A stretch of 64,000 nt of DNA from assembly GCA_034440575.1 (NCBI GenBank), contig JAOTOL010001638.1, positions 2,238,001 through 2,302,000 on the forward strand, in the 5' to 3' direction. Position 1 is the first letter of the stretch. Every line of letters starts with the position of its first letter. The notes below the pieces were generated by a model. It searched no databases and had not been told where the DNA came from. It saw only the letters and a list, made by a program, of their open reading frames with translations. Shown here one piece after another: positions 36,690 through 47,440 of this stretch. A program made the translations under genes and the position numbers. Source of the DNA: Imbricaverruca yamaguchii (lineage: Eukaryota > Arthropoda > Thecostraca > Neoverrucidae).

Positions 36690-38480
36690 GTTAAAAGTCG
36701 TGCCGGGGTGTTCAACATTTACGGCATGGACCAAAAAAATTTGGCCGGGGACCCTTGAAAATCACGCTGAGCCTGGGTGTACCAAACATTTACAGCCGGA
36801 CCATGAAAATAAATATAGTGGAACGCCGGGTCGTACCATTCCACAACAGTCTCAATCGGACCAAAACAAATGAAGACAGTGCAACGAAAAACACTCCGGA
36901 CATGGGTCCAACTCTGAAAAAAAAACACTCACAAAAACACACAACCCCCCCCAAACAAAAAAACTCCAACTCTGGGGCCCAACAATGATGCCAAAACCCC
37001 TAAAACGTTTTAAACCCGAAAAACGTGTCGAGGCAGCTAAAGCTCGCGCTAGGGATCCAAGAAAATGACATCGGAGCCCAAAAGATCACATTGGACTATA
37101 CAAAAATATCGCGTCGCAGCCCTTGAAAATCACGCTGGAGGCCCAGAAGGGCGCGCCGGCCCCGAAAGTCGCAGCTGCTCCAAAAATAAATTATTAACCG
37201 GAATGTCACTCTGGGACAAAAATATACTCCCTCAGTGGCCACAGTGGCATATCAAAGGGGAAAATTCCTCCTCTATCCTGAGGCTCTCAGGGATCGTGCC
37301 GGGCTCCAAAACTCGCGCTGGGGTCACCAAAATTCGCGTCGGTCCACCAGAATTCGCGCAGGGGTATCCAAATAAGTACTTCGGGCCCTCGAAAACTCGT
37401 TCCGAGGCTCGAATACTTGCAATGGGAACCGCCAAAATCGCGTTGGGGCAACAGCTAAGTACAACACATCCCACAAATTAAATTCTGTCCTCCCAAATAT
37501 CGCGCTCGGGACCCACAATTCCCATCGGTAGTCCCGTCGAAGCTCCACAAAACTGGTGTTTAGGCCCACACGTAAGAACAGTGTGACCACAAAAACCAAA
37601 TCAGCATCCAAAAAAATAAAGCTGGAGCCTTCAAAAATCAGAATGGATTTAACAAAATGAATGTCCTGTTCAAGAACATGGCTCTGGAGCGGCGAACATG
37701 CAACCAGATGCCTTCACAAATTCCGTATGACAGTGAAGAACATATCGTATCTAAAAAAATCGAGGTGAGATGCAAAAACGGGGCGCCAGGGACTTGAAAA
37801 ATCAGGCCGGGATTCGGAGTTTACAACAACAACAAAAATCCACAAAAATATCCTTGAGCCCAGAAAACTGGCGTTGGGTCCCCGGAACCACGCGCCTGGG
37901 CGCGATAAATCGCGCTGGGACTAAAAAGCACCGCACCGAGGCCACAAAATCGTACTGGAGCACCACAAATGTGAGTCAGAGGCCCCAAAAAACACAACAG
38001 GAGCCTAAGAGCATAACAGGGGCCGACAATACAACTGGCCCTCCAAAAGGCACATAGTCTCCCAAAAGACGACAGGGTCATGCATGTGTTGCAGTCATAA
38101 ATAAACATACCTGGACCTCTAAAAAAAATATACAAGAAGCTCTTATGGCACACAGGGGTCATAAGGACACCCCAGGTCCTGCAAAAGAGGCCGAGACCGC
38201 AAATGGGAACATGGTTCCAAAACGAACAAAAGCACCGGGCGTTACATGAAGACATCGGTATCTTCGAAAACGCCATGACGCGTTAGAAAATCATCGGTGT
38301 CCAAAAAAGCAACAACACACTGAAACGAGGAGGGGTTTCGAAAATGCATTAGGCCGGTGCGCAGAAAGACGCAGCGGGTCCAACAAAGAACACTGCGGAA
38401 GGGCCTCGGTTCGACAGCCATTCTGGGAGGATAGCAGCAAAGATTTCAGGTGCGTCAAAGCTGAGCGGAATTTGCATTGC
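36690..38480 (+). repeat. 21-bp-periodic repeat (family A), copy 2 / left arm
   Basis: Degenerate ~21-bp units (CCAAAATCGCGCTGGGGCC type). Positions 37000-37100 match 1840-1930 in the same order. Positions 37750-38320 match the reverse complement of 38840-39440 block by block, giving a large inverted repeat with a spacer of about 400 bp. Confidence 0.8.
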
Positions 38481-38839
38481 ATAGCTACCAGAAAATGTAG
38501 GAGGTAGGAAATTAATGATCGGATTTAATTACTGGACTTTTCGCAGCGAGCGCCCATACTAAGCATTGTAGCACGTCAAACATGGCGCAAGTTTGTGGCG
38601 CAAGTCATGTGACAGTAATTAGCAAAAGGCAGAAGGCTTAGCAGAAACCGCAGCATCGTACGAAGTGTTGCGAATGCGCCGAATGCGCAAAATGAGTGCA
38701 CGTGCGCAGACGTTGGCGTCGTGGCGACCAGGTGATATGAACTGGGATGCCTGAAATTGGGAAACTTTACATTTCAAAGTGATTGGTAATATATTTTAAA
38801 TTCAAGTTGGGGGGCCTGATACATTTTCTAAACTCCTGC

Positions 38840-39600
38840 TCATTTTAGGGTTTTGTTGTTTTTATGCACCGATAATATTTTTACGTGTCAGGGCGTTTTC
38901 GAAGATCCCGATGTGCTTATTTAGCCCCCGGTCATTTTGTTCGATTTGGAAACATTTTGCCTTTTGTGGTTCCAGTCACTTTTTCAGACCCTTGTGCGCT
39001 AGCATGGTCCTTGCGTGCCTTAAGAACTTCCAGTGTACTTTTTAAAGCCCCATGTATGAGCTTTAGAGCTTTAGAGCTCCATGTATGTTTATTTAGGTCT
39101 GCAACGCATGTTTTAAGACCCTGCCAATTTTTGGGAGATTGTGTGCTTTAGAGCATCAGTTGTATTTTCGGCCCCCGCTGTGTTTATTTGGGGCTTCTAA
39201 CGCACATTTGTGGGCCCTAGTTCGGTTTTGAGGCTTCGGAGCGATTTTTTGTGTCCCAGCCTGAATTATCGCTCCCAGGCGTGTGGTTCCAGGTACCCAA
39301 CGCCAGTTTTCGTGGCTCGATGCGATTTTTGTGGATCGTTTCTGGTTTGTTCTCTTTCAAAAGTCCGAATTCCGGCCCGACATTTAGAGACCCCGGCGCC
39401 ATGTATTTGTATCCCATCTCGATTTTTCGAGATTCGGTATGTTTTTCGGCGGCGTACACAATTTGTGAAGGCATCTGGTAATATGTTCTGTGCTCCGGAG
39501 CCACTTTACAGACCCTGAAAATTGATTTTTTGGCAATCCCTCCTAATTTTGGAGGGCTCCAGCGTGACATTTTCGTATACCGATCCGGTTGTTGTGGAAT
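38840..39600 (-). repeat. 21-bp-periodic repeat (family A), copy 3 / right arm
   Basis: Reverse-complement copy of 37700-38330. Shared blocks include (read on the minus strand) 'gaaaactggcgttgggt', 'cacgcctggg.gcgataa', 'aaataaacatac.tgga' and 'atcttcgaaaacgcc'. Divergence looks like roughly a quarter of positions, so the duplication is old. Confidence 0.8.
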
Positions 39601-40230
39601 GGGTGTAATTCCTGCAATGTGAAGTTATTTTTCAAGGGATACCAAAATAAAACCGTAGAATTGGATGGAGAGATATGGTTGAAATCCGACGAATCAGGAA
39701 GGATAGTGATAGATTAGGCCCCTCCACAGGATAATTCAGTTGATCACTAATCGTTTCATTTCGATAGGCAAAATAGCGGTCGAAATCCCAGGCGCGTGAA
39801 TTTATTCGCGAAGAAGTTGTTATTTTAGCTTGTTTGACAGGTGCCTTGCAGCCAGCTCCAAATGTTAGAAAAAATTCGAAAATTCCTAAGATTCCAATCA
39901 GAAAACCAATGCAACGCACTTCTTGTTTTCACCTTCGAGAAATTGTCGTCCTGGGACTGATAAATGATCGCTTCAGCTTTGCTTAGGGCATCAAGCTGGT
40001 GGTAATACAAAACAGTAGTGATGAATCCAACTATATTCAGTTTTTCTTGAAGGGCATAAAAGTGGGTTGATCAATGGGAGATATCCGTAAGATATGCTTA
40101 GCACTTAGGTACTTATCCACATATTACTTATTTATTCCCTAGTATGGCCCAGTTTTCATCGAAAAAATAATGATTATTGCTCTTGCGTGTTGAGTAAATA
40201 ATGCACCATGCCAAGAACAAACAGCACATT
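39601..40230. other. AT-rich interior of the giant element
   Basis: Two open frames on the minus strand (39632-39919 and 39825-40010) have no recognisable domain. No transposase motif was seen. Confidence 0.4.
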
Positions 40231-40231
40231 A

Positions 40232-40351
40232 GTATGAAATGAAAGGGCCTAAAACAATAGGAGGCCCTAACACAATGGAGGCCCTTTTCGGGGAGCAGGA
40301 GGCCCCCTTTCGATCTTGCCACCCTGGAAGAATTTCGTGGCGAAGCCACTG
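40232..40351 (+). mobile_element. Right-end cassette of the family B element
   Basis: The sequence nearly equals the right ends at 34790-34900 and 36470-36580 ('aggaggccctaacacaatgg', 'gaagaatttcgtggcga'). It ends in the inverted terminus GTGGCGAAGCCACTG. It lies next to no family B array, which is why it is taken as the far end of the 10-kb element. Confidence 0.75.
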
Positions 40352-40359
40352 CATCAAAC

Positions 40360-43140
40360 TACAACTAAAACGCAGGTACATCTAACACAAGGTGTGACAT
40401 GAGACATAAAAATGCCTACGAAGAAGCTATGTAAACAACTGCCATATTTATGGCTCGACTGCGCCATCTAAGAATTTGAGAAAAAGCGTGCCCCTAAGAC
40501 GCTGCATTCGTGATGGTGGTAGCCTAATTCGCAGCCTAACTAAGGCTGACAAAATAATAGCTGAACACGATTCCAAAAGCACAGACGTGATGTTATAAGA
40601 CTTAGAAAGTGTGTTGAATTGAAAATATTTCCATCTTAATATCCATCAAACCATTGAAACGGCCCAAAACTGTACACCAGATGACGTCATTTGTACCATT
40701 CGAGCCGACACGCAGGAAGGCATGGGGATGACAGGGGGCTGGGTTGAACGCTTTATTTGACCTTGGTTGTACCTAATGTTCCTGGCCTTGATTTTGTTGT
40801 GTGCGTGGAGAGTATGGCTCTGTGCACGGATTCACTTGAGGTGTCAAATTTTATTACTTTTCCTGAATCTCACCAATCATTTCTGAAATGGAGGTGAATT
40901 AGGTATCGATGTTAGCTTGTACCTCATAACAACCTATGATATTTTCTCCTTTAGGTCTTTTTTAAGTAGGAAGTTGGAGCGATGCTGATATCGCAGGTGC
41001 AGCTTCCTAAGGTTGTGATTGGATCTTTCCCTTGACCCCAGCATCTTCTTTTAACATGGTGCCTTTGGAAGTCCACCTTGCCAACACAATTGGGTAAATG
41101 TTTAGATGAAGATGAATTTGTATATGATGATGATGTGCCATCAAGAGAAAAGTGTTGTAGGAACATATTTCTGAACATGATTAAAACCAAGCATTCATGT
41201 CCACAGGAAATGTACATTTTCAGTTGGCAACATAGTATTGTTGGTAAATTTGCAGTTTAAGGTAATTTCTGATTTCTTGGATAACAACTTCCCTTACCTA
41301 GCCTAGCCTAACCATCCTTACAGGGTTGCAATTCATTTTTTTTAGATATAAAATTTCCCAACATTTTTAATCTGACATTTCTCATCTTCAAAACCTATTG
41401 TAAGCTAGTCTGAACTGATAACCAGAGTGTGAAACTTACTTTCCAGCTTTGGAGTGCAAACAGACTTCTTCCAGAGTACATTTTTGTGGACATATTATTT
41501 TTAAGCATGGAATCTATTTACTGGTAACCAACAGGTTACCAGTAAATAGAACCTATGCAGCCAGTTCACTATGAGATATGGACCCAACACCACTACCACA
41601 CTCCACAGCCAGATGTGATAGTGGTGTACAAAGCAAAGGATCAGTCAAGGTCTTGTGTTTGCTGTATGACACTGCTATGAATGTGTTCAAAAGGGCTAAT
41701 AGTTACAATGTGATAATACCTCACACCAATTGGTTGAAAAACAGTTTTGAGAACAAATTCTAAGAAAGCAAATTCTGATTGGCAGCCCCCAGGACTCCAG
41801 GATAATATGTGTATTAAGTTTGTATGGTGATTGCCTTAAATGGGAATAATACAGCCCATTTTTGGGTGCTATTTTGCCTCCCACCTGAAGACTATGTGTT
41901 TGCAGAGGAAATGAGTGGTAACATTTTGTACAGCACAATAACAGGTATTGCATAAAAAATAAATTTAGAGAAATAAGAACTTACCTTAAACTGTAAATCT
42001 GCTTCATGTATAATCAAATTTAATATAAAGTTACAGAGCATAGCCTGTTCATTTTCTTTCACTTAGGCTAACAGCTTCCTTCACAACAGGTAAAATGCAT
42101 GTTCTCCAATAAATACTGCTTGTGTATGCAAAATGCCAACTTTCAGTATCCCTTCATCAGTTTGACTGGTTATATTATCTCATTATGTACAGATAATTGT
42201 TGCAGTAAATTTCCACTTCAGACAAAATATGGAATTTTGGGAAGTAATATTTTATAATCATACCTCTAAATGTGCTTGAGATGATGTGGTTACTAATTCC
42301 AATGTAAATGGCATACCCTTCAGTTGCACTTGAAATATTGTGTTAATAATGCAAAGTAACATGGTCTAACTTGACCTGACATGCTCATTGTTTTTTTAAC
42401 TGCCTAGAATAGGTAACATCCTTTCTTCATATTGATTTTCCAAATATTTATGTGAAGGTTTTTGGCTGTATTTCCCATGCAAAGTGAATGATTTTGTCAT
42501 CTGAATTATGTTCAGAACTGTGAATACTTTGTTTTTCTAAAATACCATATCAGTCCTACAGCAAAAGCACCCCATTGAATCCATGCATTAGGCCCTTACC
42601 ATGCTTTGCAACCTTCATCCATGATCAACATGCACATTTGCATTTTATTGTGCTAAATGTGTATTGAAAACAATGTTTGCATTATTTTAGTTGCATTGCA
42701 TTAGGTTTTTAGTTTTAGAAATAAAAAATATTGAGGTTAGTTTAGGTTGGTTTCCTCTAGATTACATACTAGAGGCTTTACATCATCCATAATTTTAGTT
42801 TTTGCAAACTTATACCATCCTGTATTGTTGACATAGTTAAACAAAACTATTCATGTTCCCAATGGCCACATGCATTGTGGTAGTTTATTACAGTTTACCA
42901 TCATCATTTGCCAAATGTTGCAACCTTCAGGGCACTTCGTCACTGACCCATTGGCAGTTTTAAATACACTGTTATTAGTAAACACAGTCATGTTTCATTT
43001 CAAACTATTTCCACCTGAAGGAATGACACAGTTTTATAAGCCCATTTGCATTGCAAAAGAATATGTTTTTTTACTTCATGGATCCTAAAATAATTAATTA
43101 TTATTATATAAATAAAGTATAAAACCAATTAGTACTATTG
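40360..43140. other. Gene-free AT-rich stretch
   Basis: No coding sequence was recognised. It holds a 17-bp perfect hairpin at 41513-41550 and the second copy of the dispersed repeat seen at 29985 (41850-41960). Confidence 0.4.
41513..41550. repeat. Perfect 17-bp hairpin with 4-nt loop
   Basis: The arms TCTATTTACTGGTAACC and GGTTACCAGTAAATAGA are separated by AACA. The stem is too short for an animal pre-miRNA; function unknown. Confidence 0.9.
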
Positions 43141-43974
43141 TTAACCCATCCTGTCTCGGGGGGTCTTCAACCACCCCTGCAGTTTTTTTCGCGGATAGTG
43201 GACGAACGGCGCGGCAGCACGCCCAAATTTGGCATACCTTTTCCCACATCAATTTGGCATGCTGTTGAAGTCAGGTCATCTTGGGTCAACAAGTTAGTCA
43301 AGGACAAGTGAGGTCACCTCCAAAAAAGTTAAACCAGTTGGCACACTCTAAGGGATACAGATATTTTAGCGAAACAATTAGCATTTACCTATCTTTAGGG
43401 ATGCAACAATACAAACAAATGGAATTTTTCATTTTTTCTGGCTTTTGACTACATATAAATTTTGCATATTTGCCAATTGCAGTTCAAATTAGAAGATCCT
43501 GGCTCAAGTAAGCATTTTTTTATTAGGGCAAGTTGACTTCCAACAACGTTTCTCAGTCTGCTCTACCCATTAGGAAAGGAAAATGAAAGAAAACCTGAAA
43601 ACTCAAAATTTTGAACTTTCCCAAAAATACATTTTTTATTTTTGGGCGAAAAAATGGTATAGTCGATATAAAAAAGGTCGATTTAACTGTCCTTTTCTCA
43701 TTCCAAGTAATCTTTTTTCTCATATATCCATAAAGTGAACTCTTAGAGCCAAAAACATAATGTAAATCATGAAAAGTTGTTAAATTCTATCCACCCTGGT
43801 GACGTCACTTTTGGGGGAAGTTGTTTTGGGAGTGGATCCGGACCATACTCGTCGAGCGCTTTCCGATGACACCTCTTTTGTTTTTGTGCGAGGCTTAGTT
43901 TGGATTTTAGAGGGGGTTACTATCAGCCCCGAGATGGGGTGTGAGGATCTGACCGGAGAGACGGCGTGGGTTAA
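43141..43974 (+). mobile_element. piggyBac-like MITE, copy 2 (834 bp)
   Basis: Starts TTAACCC at 43141 and ends GGGTTAA at 43974. Collinear with copy 1 at 13187-14027, including 'caagttgacttccaacaacg', the TGACGTCA palindrome (about 43799) and 'GCGCTTTCCGATGACACC'. No transposase. Confidence 0.9.
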
Positions 43975-45539
43975 TGGTTCTCACATAAAATTGTTAGGCC
44001 TTCTGAATAATTTTTGTCATATTTTTTTTGATAGATTGGGTGGTGTTGTTTACTTACGCCAGTAAAGTACACAGTGGTAGATTGAAGTAGTGGTAAGTGA
44101 AAAATGCATGAATATGCAGTGAACATAACTAATAGAAATTCTGGGATGAAAAATTCATTTTTTTAGTGATGTTTGGAGATATAATATTGAAATGAACATT
44201 GAAACTAAAAGGAGGGCAGGTAAATGACCAGCTGGATCAAACCACATGCTGCAGTAAATAGTGACAATTGATCATTGGCATGGTAAATAATCAACATTTA
44301 TAAACATCAATGGAGTAGAAAGCTGCATGTATTTTATATGTATGAGATGCTTGATTTTGGCTAGATGTCAGTCCTGTATGTAAAGGATGTAGATTACTTT
44401 GGGAAACTGGTTCAAGAACAGTGAACAAGTAAGGCTGAGAGATACAGTGGTTTTATTTTTATGTTTTAGTCTTGTTCTGGGCAGAGCTACATTCCACAAG
44501 TATCAGCAATGCCAGTATAGTGACATGCATGGCAGGTGGATAAGGTACTGAACAATACATTTGAAGTCCTGCCCCTCCAATATCTCATGGTTGCATGTCA
44601 CATGGGTCTGTCAAAATGGCATTCCATGGGTAAACCAATTCAATTTCCACACACAATTTTTGCAATAAGATGCATTCAATATATAGCAAATATTCGTCAT
44701 TGGGAAGTTCTACCAATGGCCTGTCCAAATACAGATAGGCACATTTTACCTTCTGGCTATTGTTTGTTAGACCTAGATATTTTCATGTTGAACAGTGTTT
44801 CGTTCCTGCTGCACCCAAGGGCACAAACATTGCTACAAGATGAGTGTGGGTGTGAGTGTCGGAGCATAATTGTGGAATTGTATACTGTGAAATCACATAT
44901 ATATATGACAGTGGTGAAGCTTTGCATGCTTCTGAGGAGCCTGGGCCTCCTCAAAGCTGACATATACACTGTCCCAGGGTCTTAACATTACATTTCCATT
45001 AACTGTGAGGATGAAAAATGAAGTTGCTTTGGAATACTGAAACATGGGAATAAACAAGGGATAGTCACTCAAGGATGAAAATCAGGGTCACCATTTACTT
45101 CAGTCACCTGCATTTCACACTTCAGGAAGGTACATCATGACTGTGATCATACTTGCTATGCAGGAAGATCATGCAAATTTGGATGGAATATTATGGTTCC
45201 ATTAACTGTGCATTTCCAGGTAATATAGATAATTATTTTACACTGCACTGTCCCCAATAAGCTTAGCCTTTTACATGGGCCCTGTGGATTTTGATCTGCA
45301 AACTTATTTACATCCTCCAATTTCCTTCATGTATTACTTCCTTTTGAATCATTTTGGTGAGTCTTTCCCTAGCTACATGGAACAGGTGAGAAACAAGTCA
45401 CAATACAATATTGCAGTTTTGCTCCCTTACATACAGTTAGCTGATATCTTGCATATCACCAACTGATACATTAAGCCCAGACTGTGGTTGGAAAAATGGG
45501 CTGATCATGTTTTTGTCATCCAGAATATCATCCTCTCCA
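43975..45539. other. Gene-free AT-rich stretch
   Basis: One open frame of 149 codons (44536-44985) has no recognisable domain, signal peptide or codon bias unlike its surroundings. Not called. Confidence 0.35.
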
Positions 45540-45775
45540 GAACATTAATTTCTCGTTTTTTTTTTCTCATTTGGAGGTTGAATTATGCTGTTTGACAAAA
45601 ACTGCTCTGTGACAGAGTTCAAGATACATCGGGATGTGCAAGCTGAGATTCTGATGTCATGAGCGTGAAGACGAATGTCATCTCCGCGTTTGATTATCCA
45701 ATTTGTTATGGGTGCAATATAATCCACCTGGATTGATGCACCCTAAAACCCCAATAATCATCATCATCAATTTGA
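45540..45775 (+). mobile_element. LINE 3'-end remnant
   Basis: The end '..ttgatgcaccctaaaaccc' followed by an ATC repeat resembles the 3' ends near 20090-20138 ('gttgacgagcccctaaac') and 54150-54200 ('gtcgatgcgccctaaag'), typical of I/jockey-type LINEs. No coding part is left. Confidence 0.5.
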
Positions 45776-46012
45776 TTATCCAACAATTTTTCTCAACATC
45801 CAGGTTTACAAAGCATAACTCCAACTTTGGTCCATATTGCAGAAAGTATAAAGATGCTGAATGTCCAGTGTGCCCTCAGATTTACCTATGTGTCCTTGGA
45901 TAAGACAGCCAAAGCATTGCGTATTAGGTCCTTGGAACAGGGTTCAGGTGGTGATCTCCCTGGCTATACCTTGATCAGCGCACTCATAATCCTGGTGACG
46001 CCTCTGGACAGT

Positions 46013-46270
46013 GGCGTATCCAGAGGGGCATGTGGTCATGTCCCCATCCGTAGCCCCAGGGGGTTGTCCAACATGTTTTTCAACGTTGAATGTGACGAAA
46101 CACACAGAGGCTTGGCGCTTCATCAGGATGTCTGGCGACTGGTCAGCACACCACCGACTTAAGAAGGTCCCTGGGCGAACGAATGAAGCCTCGGACAGAT
46201 GGGCACGATCCTGGGGCGATAAAAAGAGCTCGCGAATCGACGGGGAGGTCCACTGAGCCGGCGGAGACCA
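46013..46270 (+). mobile_element. Possible hAT-type element end
   Basis: CAGTGGCGTATCCAGAGGGG at 46013 looks like a hAT terminal sequence. No matching inverted end or target duplication was found, so this is tentative. Confidence 0.3.
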
Positions 46271-46405
46271 CTAGTGGTCAGATATGACACCAGGAGAACA
46301 TGAAGGGTCTCTCGACGCAAGTGCACGCACATAATTTAATATATATCCACGAAAGAAATTATGCCAAACCTGCCCCCACTTTGTCGGAATGGGTTGGGTG
46401 TTCTG

Positions 46406-47432
46406 TAGGGTGTGTCGTACTCGTACTTTTTGTCACGGGGACACAATGCCAGGGTGGGGTTTTGCGGGGGCGATGATAAAAAAGCGATTTGTAGTTAAAA
46501 AAAAGATTTAAAAGCGACTTGGGGCTTGCCCTCACGCCCGAAAGGTTCCCCCATTCACTTACCATGACACACTAGCGCCATCTATGCACGTGTTTTTTTT
46601 TGTATCTCAGCTTGTAGCGGACGTACAAAGACGAGACAAAGACCATCGTATTGCTCACGCTGGGAGCTTTCTATTGATACCAATTTTATCACCTGGGGTC
46701 ACTATGTCGCTGTCGAAGGTCAGGTCGCATACCTCACAACACCGGAACAGGTCATTCAGAGACCATAAACATGTATGGCAGAACTAAGTCACTGAACACT
46801 GTTCACTTGATCTCATTGCGATGTTGTGGACTCTTAGGGGGTACAGTGAGGGATGTTTAACCACCGTGACCTGCAAAAGGTAAAAGGTCAGATACTCAAG
46901 GTAGTGGAGAATTACCACCTACATACCCAGCTGAGATGTAATTCTCCACTACATTGGGTATCCGACCTTTTACCTTTTGCAGGTCACGGTGGTTAAATAT
47001 TCCTCTCTGTACACCCTAAGAGTCCACAACATCGCAATGAGACCAAGTGAACAGTGTTCAGTGACTTAGTTCTGCGATACATATTTATGGTCTCTGAATG
47101 ACCCATTCCGGTGTTGAGCGAGACAAGTGACCTGATCTTCGACGTTGACCTAGTGACCCCAGGTCATCAAAATTAGTATCAATCGAAAGCTCCCATCATG
47201 TGCAATACGATGGTTTTTGTCCCGTCTTTGTACGCCCACTAGAAGCTGAGATCCCTAAAACACGTGCATAGATGGCGCTAGTGTGCCGTAGTAAGTGAAT
47301 GGGGAACCTTCCGAGCGTGACGGCAAGCTCCAAGTCGCTTTGAAATCGTTTTTTTGCTCCATGTCGTTTTTTTCATCGCCCCCGTAAAACTCCATCCTGG
47401 CATTTCGGATCTGCAATTGACGACACACCCTA
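46406..47432. mobile_element. hAT-type foldback element with ~500-bp inverted arms
   Basis: Starts TAGGGTGTGTCG at 46406 and ends CGACACACCCTA at 47432. It is flanked by GTGTTCTG (46398-46405) and GTGTTCAG (47433-47440), an 8-bp duplication with one mismatch. The arms (46406 to about 46900, and about 46960-47432) pair along nearly their full length, for example 'gaccttttaccttttgcagg' with its complement. Only some 50 bp lies between them. There is no coding capacity. The 8-bp duplication supports hAT; the P superfamily is the alternative. Confidence 0.88.
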
Positions 47433-47440
47433 GTGTTCAG

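Larger units (their letters stand above)
30286..40351 (+). mobile_element. Giant hAT-ended, 21-bp-periodic element (~10 kb)
   Basis: The left end is CAGGGGCGTCGCGACC at 30286. The right end, read inwards, is CAGTGGCTTCGCCAC, finishing at 40351. The flanks are CATAAAAC (30278-30285) and CATCAAAC (40352-40359), a 7/8 match as in an 8-bp hAT target duplication. The interior is two zones of degenerate ~19-21-bp units: family B (AGGACGAAAAGGAGGCCC type, to about 36690) and family A (AAAATCGCGCTGGGG type, 36690-39600). A CR1 LINE and at least two of its own short derivatives are nested inside. No transposase is visible. Pairing of these two ends rests on the target duplication and end similarity; an alternative is a pile-up of several elements with lost ends. 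Confidence 0.6.

Noticed and set aside
44536..44985. 149-codon open frame
   Set aside because: No recognisable domain, no splice or promoter support, and composition like its AT-rich surroundings.
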